NCBI RefSeq assembly: GCF_014203275.1
Contig: NZ_JACHIP010000001.1
Coordinates: 1,116,001 to 1,180,000, forward strand
DNA: 64,000 bases
Direction: 5' to 3'
Origin: Granulicella aggregans
GTDB taxonomy: Bacteria; Acidobacteriota; Terriglobia; Terriglobales; Acidobacteriaceae
Below the pieces are notes generated by a model. It saw only the letters and a program-made list of their open reading frames with translations. It had not been told where the DNA came from and made no database searches. Below, piece after piece: positions 56,484-64,000 of the stretch. The first letter of the stretch is position 1, and every line of letters starts with the position of its first letter. The translations under genes and the position numbers were made by a program.

Positions 56484-58340
56484 ATGGTAACTCATACCGA
56501 CAAGCAGGCAGTCTCAGTGCCGACCACCAATAAGCACCTGATCCGCTGGGTGGAGAAGATGGCCGATCTCTGCCAGCCTGCCCGCATCCACTGGATCGAC
56601 GGCTCGGAGGCGGAGAACAAATGGCTCTGCGATGGGCTGGTGGAGGCAGGGACCTTCACCCGTCTGCCGGAGGAGAACTGGCCAGGATGTTTCTACGCTC
56701 GCTCAAGCCCGAACGACGTGGCACGTGTGGAAGACCGCACCTTCATCTGCTCCCTATCGAAAGACGCCGCCGGGCCGACGAACAACTGGGAAGACCCGTT
56801 CGTCATGCGCAAGAAGCTGAAGCAGCTCTTTCGCGGCTCGATGCGTGGTCGCACGATGTATGTGATGCCGTTCTCCATGGGCCCTATCGGCTCGCCCATG
56901 TCGCAGATCGGCGTGCAATTGACCGACTCTGCCTACGCCGTGGTGAACATGCGCATCATGGCGAGAATCGGAACCCCGGTATACGCCGAGATCGATCGCG
57001 ACGAGAAGCGCGTCGTCCCCTGCCTGCACTCCATTGGATCACCGCTTGCCCCCGGCCAACAGGACGTACCCTGGCCGCAGAACGACACCAAGTACATCGT
57101 CCACTTTCCGGAGACCCGCGAGATCTGGTCTTACGGTTCGGGCTACGGCGGCAATGCGTTGCTGGGCAAGAAGTGCTTCGCGCTGCGCATCGCTTCGAAC
57201 ATCGCTCGGGATGAAGGCTGGATGGCGGAGCACATGCTCATCGTCGGCGTAGAAAGCCCAGCCGATGGCGAGGGCCGCACCGAGAAGACCTACGTCGCAG
57301 CCGCGTTTCCCTCCGCCTGCGGCAAGACCAACTTCGCCATGCTGATTCCGCCTGCCGGCTTTGAAGGCTGGAAGGTCTGGACGGTCGGTGACGACATCGC
57401 ATGGATCAAGCCGGATGCAACCGGACAGTTGCGCGCAATCAACCCGGAGAGCGGCTTCTTCGGCGTCGCCCCTGGCACCAGCGACAAGACAAATCCCAAT
57501 GCCATGGCGACGCTCCGCGCCAACACCATCTTCACCAACGTGGCCCTGGTTCTCAAAGATGGCCAACCAGATGGCATCTGGTGGGAGGGCATGACCGACG
57601 CTCCCCCAAGCGGGGAAGGCATCTCGATTCTCGACTGGCGCGGGAACGCATGGCAGGCAGGCAGCGCGACACCGGCAGCGCATCCAAACGGTCGCTTCAC
57701 CGCCCCGGCATCGCAATGCCCGACCATCGATCCGTCGTGGGAGGATCCGAACGGCGTGTTGATCTCAGCCTTCATCTTCGGCGGACGCCGCCCCAGCACC
57801 ATGCCCCTAGTCTTCCAGGCCTTCAACTGGAGCTCCGGCGTCTACATCGGCGCTACGATGGGCTCAGAGACGACAGCCGCCGCCGGAGGCAAGATCGGCA
57901 CAGTCCGGCGCGACCCGATGGCGATGCTTCCCTTCTGCGGCTACCACATGGGCGACTACTTCCGTCACTGGCTGCGCATGCAGCGCAACCTGACCAGCAC
58001 GCCGCGGGTCTTCCACGTGAACTGGTTTCGCAAAGATGAGGACGGCAAATTCCTCTGGCCCGGATACAGCGAGAACATGCGCGTCTTGAAGTGGGTCGTT
58101 GACCGGGTGCGCGGACGCGTGCGCGGCAAGGAAACCCCCATCGGCTGGACACCGAAGTTCAACGACATCAACTGGGCCGGTCTCGACTTCAGCTACGAGC
58201 AGTTCCAGGAACTCCAGACCGTCGACCGCGAAGCATGGAAGCGCGAGGTCATGGGCCACGAGGAGCTCTTCCTCATGCTCCACGATCACCTGCCTGCTGA
58301 GATGATCTACGAGCGCGAATTGCTAATTTGCAGGCTCTAA
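56484..58340 (+). CDS. pckG: GTP-dependent phosphoenolpyruvate carboxykinase
   Basis: A 618-residue enzyme of the GTP-using class. Visible are the kinase-1a loop [13 protein letters not shown], the kinase-2 region GDDIAWI, and [21 protein letters not shown] sequence near the C-terminal third (here [17 protein letters not shown]). It interconverts oxaloacetate and PEP with GTP, the key gluconeogenic step; this fits an organism that also carries a glycerol operon. GGAGG stands 5-6 nt before the ATG. A short hairpin (GCCCC/GGGGC) lies in the leader near 56414-56428. The 3' end overlaps the convergent RND pump gene by 18 nt. Confidence 0.96.
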   Translation: MVTHTDKQAVSVPTTNKHLIRWVEKMADLCQPARIHWIDGSEAENKWLCDGLVEAGTFTRLPEENWPGCFYARSSPNDVARVEDRTFICSLSKDAAGPTNNWEDPFVMRKKLKQLFRGSMRGRTMYVMPFSMGPIGSPMSQIGVQLTDSAYAVVNMRIMARIGTPVYAEIDRDEKRVVPCLHSIGSPLAPGQQDVPWPQNDTKYIVHFPETREIWSYGSGYGGNALLGKKCFALRIASNIARDEGWMAEHMLIVGVESPADGEGRTEKTYVAAAFPSACGKTNFAMLIPPAGFEGWKVWTVGDDIAWIKPDATGQLRAINPESGFFGVAPGTSDKTNPNAMATLRANTIFTNVALVLKDGQPDGIWWEGMTDAPPSGEGISILDWRGNAWQAGSATPAAHPNGRFTAPASQCPTIDPSWEDPNGVLISAFIFGGRRPSTMPLVFQAFNWSSGVYIGATMGSETTAAAGGKIGTVRRDPMAMLPFCGYHMGDYFRHWLRMQRNLTSTPRVFHVNWFRKDEDGKFLWPGYSENMRVLKWVVDRVRGRVRGKETPIGWTPKFNDINWAGLDFSYEQFQELQTVDREAWKREVMGHEELFLMLHDHLPAEMIYERELLICRL

Positions 58341-61300
58341 CTCAGCCTGTTCCTGCCTGCGCTCGCTACGGAGGGTGATCTGGTAGTAGAGCGCAGGCGT
58401 GACAATCAGGCTAAGCAGCACCGACAGCACCAGCCCTCCGATAACCGCAATCGCCAGCGGCTGCAGCATCTGCGATCCAGCACCAAGCGCGAACGCCAGC
58501 GGCAGCATACCGCACATCGCGGCAGTGGCGGTCATGACAATGGGCCGCAGCCGTCGCTGCGCAGCATGCATCATGGCGTCGAGCGCATTCGCTCCCTCGG
58601 CACGCGCCCGTTCATCGGCATCGAGCAGAAGGATACCGTTCTTCGCCACGATGCCGATGACCATAATCAGTCCCATGAAGCTGGCCACGTTGAAGTCCGT
58701 ACCCGTGATGAACAGTGCGAAGAGCACGCCGGCGATAGAAAGAATCGAGCTCGTAAGGATCGAGATCGGGGCGGCAAAGTTGCGGAACTCCCCCAGCAGC
58801 ACGCCGAAGACCAACGCCAGCGCCAGCACAAGTACCTTAGCCAGATCGGCGAAGGACTTCTGCTGCTCTTGATAGGTTCCGCCATACTCGACATGCACGT
58901 TGGCTGGCAGATGAAGCCCGGCGACCGCTGCCTTTACCTTCACCATCGCCCCACCAAGGTCAGAGCCTTCAAGGCGTCCGCTCACAAGAACGACCTGTAG
59001 CAGATTCTCCCGACGAATCTCATTCTGCGGCGGCATCTCGACCACCTTCGCCATCGCTCCCAACGTGGCGATGTGGCCAGTGGCGGAGTTGAAGACCGTG
59101 TTCTGAATAGCATCGAGCGAACTGCGGTGGGCGTCGTCCATGCGAACGCGGATGGTGTATGGCCGGCCGTTCACGATCATCGGCTCCGTCGCCGGAAGGC
59201 CATCAAGCAGCGTCGTCGCGTCCTCAGCAATCTCTCGCGGCGTGAAGCCGAGGCGGCTCGCCACGGCGGGATCAACCTGGAAGTTCGTCGCTGGCCCGCT
59301 GAGCGTATTGTCGACGCCATTCTGCGTATCGACAATCCCAGGGATCGTAGAGATAGCAGCCTGCACCTTAGGGCCTAGCTCATGCAGCAGCGAGATGTCA
59401 CTCGAGAACAGCTTGATCTGCACCGGCTCGGGTGAGTTCGAAAGATCGTTGATCATGTCCTCGAGCACCTGCACGAACTCAACATCGAGTTCCGGCTCCT
59501 GCTCCTTGATCTTGCCGCGCACATCCGCGATGATCTCTTCAATATCGCGCTTGCGGCTTGACTTAAGGCGAACCGAGATGTCGCCCGTATTAGCCTCGGT
59601 CACAGCAGCGAGGCCAAGCTGCAGTCCAGTCCGCCGCGTAGTTGTCGTCACCTCAGGCATATCGTGAAGGATCTTCTCCACCGAATCGAGGGCCTTGGTA
59701 GTTGTCGTCAGCGAACTGCCCGCAGGCATGATGTAGTCGATGATAAAAGCACCTTCATCCATGGCCGGGAGAAGGTTGCTGCCGAGTCCGCCGTAGATAA
59801 AATACCCGCCCACAAGCAGGAAGGCGGCGATAACGCCAATCGCCCAAGTGCGTTCGATCGTCCATTTGAGCGCGCGGCCATGAAGCGCGAGAATCCGCAG
59901 CATCACCGGCCCATGCTCTTCGTGGGCCTTCCCTGCTTCGGAGCCTGGCTTCGACTTGCGCAGCAGCGACAGAGACACAGCAGGCGTGAAGCTCAGTGCC
60001 AGCAGAAGCGACGTCAGCAGTGCCGCCGTCATGGTGACAGCGAGCGCCCGGAAGAAGCTGCCGGTCACGCCCGTAACACCGATCAAAGGAAGGAATACTA
60101 CGACCGGCGTGATAGTCGAGCCGATCAGCGGAATCGTGATCTCCTGCAACGCGAGGCGCACCGCATCGGCGCGGCTCTGGCCCGAGTCGCGATGGACAAC
60201 GATGTTCTCGACCACCACGATGGCATCGTCAATAACGAGTCCGATGGCGGCCGCAAGGCCGCCCAGCGTCATCAGGTTGAAGCTCTGCCCGATGATCCAG
60301 AGGAAGAGAATTGTGATCGCAACAGTCACTGGAATAACCAGGCCCGCGACCAAGGACGAGCTCCAATCACCGAGGAAGAGGAAGAGAACCACGCAGGCAA
60401 GCACCAGGCCAATGAGAATCGCGTCGCGAACGCTCGCGATACTTTCATGCACCAGCTCCGACTGATCGTAGAACGGCGTGATATGAACACCGGGAGGCAG
60501 GCTCGCGCTGAGCGTCTTGATCTCGTCGGCGACGGCAGTGGCCACGGCGACGGTGTTGCTGGTGGGCTGGCGCGTGATGTTCAGGAGAACAGCAGGCTGC
60601 CCCTGTGCGGCGACGCGCGTGTACACCGGAAGCGTCGCCGGGACGATCTTCGCCACATCAGCGATGTGGATGGGAACGTTGTTCGCCGTCGTCTTGACAA
60701 CCAGATTGCCAAGGCTCTCCACATCATGCGCCTGCGAGCCAACAAGTCCGAGGATGAGTTGATGGTCGGCCTCATAAAGGCCGGGTGAATCGATGATGTT
60801 CGAGTTCTGCACCCCGTTCACCAGGTCAGCCATGGTGACGCCGGTGGTCTGCAGCTTTGCCGCATCAGGAACGATGTGGAACTCTGGCACCTGCCCACCC
60901 TGAACGACCACGGTGCTCACGCCGAGAACGCGGTTCAGCGGCGGCTTCAGCTCATAGGTAGCGATCTGCCACAAAGCTGTTTGCGAGATCGTGTCCTTGC
61001 CGCGATCGTCCGCGGTCAGCGCGTATCCAAGGATCGGAAATGTCGCAAACGTAAGCCGGTTCGTCGTTATTTTTACCGTCGACGGCAGCTCTGACTGAAC
61101 CTTTGACAGCGCCGCGTCGGTCAACTGGAGCGTGCGGAACATGTCGACGTTCCAGTCGAAAAAGAGACTTACCTCTGCTGAACCACGGCTGGTCGTACTG
61201 CGCACAGTCACCAGGCCCGGAACGCTATTCACCGCGTCTTCGATCGGCTTGGTGATGGTGACTTGCATCTGCTCGACCGGCATCACCCCGTTATCGACGC

Positions 61301-61460
61301 CGATGACAACACGCGGAAAGTTGGTATCCGGAAAGACCGAGATCGGCACCTGAAACGCTGCGTAGATGCCCGACACCGTGAGCACTGCCAAGAGGAAGAA
61401 GATAGGCTTGGCGGCGCGTGTCAGCCAGAAGCTGCTCCCGCTCTTCGTCTCTGCAATCAC
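58323..61460 (-). CDS. RND-family efflux pump, inner-membrane permease
   Basis: A 1045-residue resistance-nodulation-division transporter with the usual 12-helix plan: one N-terminal helix, a large periplasmic loop, helix bundle, second loop, and C-terminal bundle. The helix 4 region reads [11 protein letters not shown], with the acidic pair typical of drug-type (HAE) pumps rather than the CzcA heavy-metal form. The start is a GTG that overlaps the adaptor stop by 4 nt. With adaptor and TolC-like genes upstream it forms a tripartite exporter. The substrate is unknown. Confidence 0.93.
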   Translation of the reverse strand: MIAETKSGSSFWLTRAAKPIFFLLAVLTVSGIYAAFQVPISVFPDTNFPRVVIGVDNGVMPVEQMQVTITKPIEDAVNSVPGLVTVRSTTSRGSAEVSLFFDWNVDMFRTLQLTDAALSKVQSELPSTVKITTNRLTFATFPILGYALTADDRGKDTISQTALWQIATYELKPPLNRVLGVSTVVVQGGQVPEFHIVPDAAKLQTTGVTMADLVNGVQNSNIIDSPGLYEADHQLILGLVGSQAHDVESLGNLVVKTTANNVPIHIADVAKIVPATLPVYTRVAAQGQPAVLLNITRQPTSNTVAVATAVADEIKTLSASLPPGVHITPFYDQSELVHESIASVRDAILIGLVLACVVLFLFLGDWSSSLVAGLVIPVTVAITILFLWIIGQSFNLMTLGGLAAAIGLVIDDAIVVVENIVVHRDSGQSRADAVRLALQEITIPLIGSTITPVVVFLPLIGVTGVTGSFFRALAVTMTAALLTSLLLALSFTPAVSLSLLRKSKPGSEAGKAHEEHGPVMLRILALHGRALKWTIERTWAIGVIAAFLLVGGYFIYGGLGSNLLPAMDEGAFIIDYIMPAGSSLTTTTKALDSVEKILHDMPEVTTTTRRTGLQLGLAAVTEANTGDISVRLKSSRKRDIEEIIADVRGKIKEQEPELDVEFVQVLEDMINDLSNSPEPVQIKLFSSDISLLHELGPKVQAAISTIPGIVDTQNGVDNTLSGPATNFQVDPAVASRLGFTPREIAEDATTLLDGLPATEPMIVNGRPYTIRVRMDDAHRSSLDAIQNTVFNSATGHIATLGAMAKVVEMPPQNEIRRENLLQVVLVSGRLEGSDLGGAMVKVKAAVAGLHLPANVHVEYGGTYQEQQKSFADLAKVLVLALALVFGVLLGEFRNFAAPISILTSSILSIAGVLFALFITGTDFNVASFMGLIMVIGIVAKNGILLLDADERARAEGANALDAMMHAAQRRLRPIVMTATAAMCGMLPLAFALGAGSQMLQPLAIAVIGGLVLSVLLSLIVTPALYYQITLRSERRQEQAELEPAN

Positions 61461-62767
61461 TGCTTGTCTCCGTCTTCAACTCCCGGAGCGGGCTTCTCTC
61501 CGGCCGCTCCGACCTTCACCTTGGTCCCCTCATCCAGCCCGTATCCTCCGCTGAGGATGACGGTGTCGCCAACTGTAAGGCCACTTGTGATCTGGACGCT
61601 CTCCGGTGTCTGCACACCAACAGTGACACTCTTCTTATGCAGCGTGCCATCGGCGTTGACGACAAGAACCGCCTTGCCTCCCGTCTCGCTCGAGCGCTGA
61701 AGCGCATCGACCGGCAGCGTGATGGCATCAGGGATAGACTTGCCTTCAATCGTCACATGTACCGCAGTCCCAGCCCTCAGAGAGCCGCCCGCATTCTCGA
61801 CCTTGACCCATACCTCTACGGTGGTACTGCCCGCGTCCAGCGCCGGACTGATGAGTGAGACCTTCCCCTCCACCGGCTTGTCCAGCCCGGGGACAGAGAC
61901 CTCCGCTGCCGCACCCAAAGCAAGCTGTTGCGCCTGTCTCTGCGCGATATGAAGCTTCGCGAGGAGTACCGATGTATCCATGACCGTGACCACAGGAGTG
62001 CCGGCTGCGGCAGTCTCTCCCGCAAAGAGAGGGCGGTCGGTAACGACGCCGGAGATAGGTGTGCGGATGCTTGTGTAGCCTAGCTGCGCCTCGGCACCGA
62101 GGTACTTACCCTTCGCAGAGGTCAACTGTCCCTCGGCGGACTTGAGGGACGCTGTCGTCCCAACACTCTTGGTCGTCTCGTATTTTTGCTTCGCTATTTC
62201 ATAGTTCGCCTGGGCCTGAAACCCTGCGGCTTTAGCAGTGTCCACATCTCTACCGGGAATCGCGCCCTGCTTGAATAGCTGGGTGCGCGCGGCCAGGACA
62301 TTCTGCGCCAAATCGAACGCTGACTTCGCCTGCTCAAGATCAAGTCGCGCCTGCGTCTCCTGCTGCGGAACCTGCTGCGCGGTGGCAATCGTGTAGGCGC
62401 CTTCGGCACTGTTCAGCGCGCCCTTGTTGTCGAGTGCAGCCGCCGACAGATCGCCATTCTCGAGCGTCGCCAGCAGTTGCCCGGCCTTCACGCGGCCGCC
62501 CCGTTGCACGTAAAACTGCTTGACCGGCGCAGTAATCTTCGCTTGAATCGCCGCTTGCGCAATGGGTGCCAGTGTCGCATCGCCTTCGATCTCTTCCGTG
62601 ATCGCGCCGATGACAGGATGGACGACTTGCACCGGGACAACCTGCTTGTCCGCATCATCCGCGGCAGACTTCTTGCAGCCCTCAAAGAGCGACATGCAGA
62701 GAACAGGCATCAGAAGCGCGACTGCCGCCAAGGGTTTTCGAAGCCGAAGATTATGTAGAGGAGTCAT
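61457..62767 (-). CDS. RND efflux periplasmic adaptor (membrane fusion protein)
   Basis: A 436-residue HlyD/AcrA-type adaptor. It has an N-terminal signal with Cys31 after LFEG, an imperfect lipobox, so lipidation is possible but not certain. Then come the barrel-sandwich region (AAIQAKITAPVKQFYVQRGG), a coiled-coil hairpin about 130-230, the second lipoyl half (YTSIRTPISGVVTDRPLFAG) and beta-barrel domains. The frame is open to 62845, but ATG 62767 begins the signal peptide and lies 4 nt after the TolC-like stop. It is translationally coupled to the pump gene by a 4-nt overlap. Confidence 0.92.
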   Translation of the reverse strand: MTPLHNLRLRKPLAAVALLMPVLCMSLFEGCKKSAADDADKQVVPVQVVHPVIGAITEEIEGDATLAPIAQAAIQAKITAPVKQFYVQRGGRVKAGQLLATLENGDLSAAALDNKGALNSAEGAYTIATAQQVPQQETQARLDLEQAKSAFDLAQNVLAARTQLFKQGAIPGRDVDTAKAAGFQAQANYEIAKQKYETTKSVGTTASLKSAEGQLTSAKGKYLGAEAQLGYTSIRTPISGVVTDRPLFAGETAAAGTPVVTVMDTSVLLAKLHIAQRQAQQLALGAAAEVSVPGLDKPVEGKVSLISPALDAGSTTVEVWVKVENAGGSLRAGTAVHVTIEGKSIPDAITLPVDALQRSSETGGKAVLVVNADGTLHKKSVTVGVQTPESVQITSGLTVGDTVILSGGYGLDEGTKVKVGAAGEKPAPGVEDGDKQ

Positions 62768-62771
62768 CAAT

Positions 62772-64000
62772 TTAGATCGTTCCCGTAAGAAGTTGCAGGT
62801 TGGCAAGGGCAAGCCTGTAGCGGACGTTGCCGTCCACCAGTCCAAGTTCGGCGGTGGTCAACGAGTTCTGTGCGTCGACAACCTCAAAGACCGTCGCCTC
62901 GCTCGAGCTGTACCGCAGCCGCGTCAGGCGCAGACTCTCGCGTGCAGTATCCACGCTCAGCGTCAGCGAGGCCAGTTGGCGATCGGCAAGCTCCGCCTCG
63001 TTGTAGAACTCTTCAAGCTGTGCGATGAGATTGCGTTGCGTCGCGGTCAGGGCAACCTTCAATGAGTCGCGCTGAATCTGTGCCTGGCGCACCTTATGCT
63101 GCGTCGAGAACCAGTCCCATACAGGGATGTCGACGGTCACCGAGGCGGAGTAGCCAAGATTGCGCACGCCAGTGGGGCCGTTTACGGCGAACTGCTCCGC
63201 ATCGATACCATAGGTGTAGTTCAGCGCAAGGTCGGGGAGATAGGCAGCGCGCGCGGCACGGACATCAAGATTGGCCGCCTTGAGCGATGCGAAGGCACTC
63301 CGCATCTCCGGGTTGCTTGCCTGGGCTGCAGCCTCGATCTCCGATTGCAGAGGCAGAGGCTTCTCCTCGGGGAGACTGACCGTGTAGGGAGAACGCGGAT
63401 CTTCGAAGAGCAACACGCCCAGGTCAAGCTTGCTCTTGTCCATGGCAAGCTGCGCGTCGGCAAGATCACGCTTCCGCTGCTGCTCGGTAAGCTCGGCCTT
63501 GAGTACGTCGGCGTGAGCAGCCTCTCTCTGCGCTTCGCGTTGACTTGTCAGCGTCACAAAGCTCACCGCCTCGTCGGCTGCGCGCTGCTCTACCTCTACC
63601 CTCTCCTGGGCTGTAGCCGTGCCGTAGAAGAGCGTGGCGACAGTAGCCGTAAGTCCACGTCGCGCGATCTCCAACTCCGCGTTGGCGACCGCTGCAGCTG
63701 CTGAAGCGCGAGAGAGATTGGTCGCCTGCGCGAGGCCGAATGTCTCGTTGACCACACCCTGGCTCGCGTACTCGCGCACCGCGTTGTTCGCGATGAACTT
63801 CGGCGCTGCCTGCGACCCGGTCGACCCGGCCTGGTTCTTTCCTCCGTTGGGCTGGGTGTAGAGATAGGCATTGTGATAGGTCACGGTCGGAAGCAGAGCG
63901 GCACGCGCAATCGAACGATCGAGCGAAGCCGACTCGCTCGCAGCCCGGGCAGCCGCGAAGGCGGGCTGATTCGCTCGGGCGCGGGAAAGAGCCTCGTCAA
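62772..64000 (-). CDS. TolC-like outer-membrane efflux channel (partial)
   Basis: The frame is open to the right edge, so the N-terminus, including any signal peptide, is missing. The visible part (about 409 residues) has the outer membrane efflux protein repeat: helical stretches such as ALSRARANQPAFAAARAASE and LSRASAAAAVANAELEIARR alternate with beta-strand segments (ALNYTYGIDAEQF, SASVTVDIPVWDWF). Many Ala/Gln/Glu-rich coiled-coil segments match TolC architecture. An internal GTG at 63884 is not the start because the upstream frame is clearly coding. It would form the outer-membrane exit duct for the RND pump encoded downstream. Confidence 0.9.
   Translation of the reverse strand, partial: DEALSRARANQPAFAAARAASESASLDRSIARAALLPTVTYHNAYLYTQPNGGKNQAGSTGSQAAPKFIANNAVREYASQGVVNETFGLAQATNLSRASAAAAVANAELEIARRGLTATVATLFYGTATAQERVEVEQRAADEAVSFVTLTSQREAQREAAHADVLKAELTEQQRKRDLADAQLAMDKSKLDLGVLLFEDPRSPYTVSLPEEKPLPLQSEIEAAAQASNPEMRSAFASLKAANLDVRAARAAYLPDLALNYTYGIDAEQFAVNGPTGVRNLGYSASVTVDIPVWDWFSTQHKVRQAQIQRDSLKVALTATQRNLIAQLEEFYNEAELADRQLASLTLSVDTARESLRLTRLRYSSSEATVFEVVDAQNSLTTAELGLVDGNVRYRLALANLQLLTGTI

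Overview
The window is a high-GC chromosomal segment that looks acidobacterial (Granulicella/Terriglobus/Edaphobacter-like). This is an inference from the gene content: three very large TonB-dependent receptors with an N-terminal carboxypeptidase-regulatory-like domain (a class strongly expanded in Acidobacteria), a Tad pilus locus, a GTP-type PEP carboxykinase, and frequent TTG/GTG starts. No rRNA, tRNA, CRISPR array, transposase or phage module was recognised.

Layout. (1) 1-6534, minus strand: Flp/Tad pilus operon flp-cpaA-cpaB-cpaC-cpaE-tadA-tadB (tadB runs off the left edge). Two hairpins separate the tiny major pilin from the assembly genes. (2) 7147-10814: an acyl carrier protein, an SGNH-hydrolase lipoprotein, a small superinfection-immunity-family membrane protein, and a tight minus-strand pair of extended SDR and serine-palmitoyltransferase-like enzyme. 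ACP + SPT + SDR resembles the bacterial ceramide pathway of Caulobacter. (3) 10932-17266: TonB receptor 1, then a divergent pair of Rieske oxygenase and NCS2-like permease. (4) 17369-21238: glycerol operon glpK-glpF-glpD. (5) 21269-37211: a compact biosynthetic cluster with type II thioesterase, Sfp-type phosphopantetheinyl transferase, an A-PCP NRPS (threonine code), a KS-AT-ACP-aminotransferase-C-A-PCP hybrid (glycine-like code), and a C-C-PCP-TE terminal protein. The terminal protein has a first C domain whose catalytic His is replaced by Gln, and a TE whose nucleophile position is Cys. (6) 37254-40303: an OPT-family transporter translationally linked to a pentapeptide-repeat protein, convergent with the cluster. 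(7) 40432-42176: ComF-like phosphoribosyltransferase and HNH endonuclease. (8) 42195-47820: TonB receptor 2 - metallophosphoesterase - secreted PI-PLC-like protein, probably one phosphate-ester scavenging operon. (9) 48146-53827: TonB receptor 3 and a copper amine oxidase. (10) 54538-56266: tandem universal stress protein and Crp/Fnr regulator, with two perfect TGTGA-N6-TCACA palindromes flanking the stress gene. (11) 56484-58340: pckG. (12) 58323-64000: tripartite RND efflux system (inner-membrane pump, adaptor, TolC-like channel cut by the right edge).

The most likely undescribed system is the NRPS/PKS cluster. Read colinearly, it would load Thr, extend it once with malonyl-CoA, transaminate the beta-keto group to give a 3,4-diamino-5-hydroxyhexanoyl unit, add a Gly-like residue, and hand the chain to an unusual terminal protein that has no adenylation domain. 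The neighbouring pentapeptide-repeat protein and OPT transporter could provide self-protection and transport, but that is only a positional inference.
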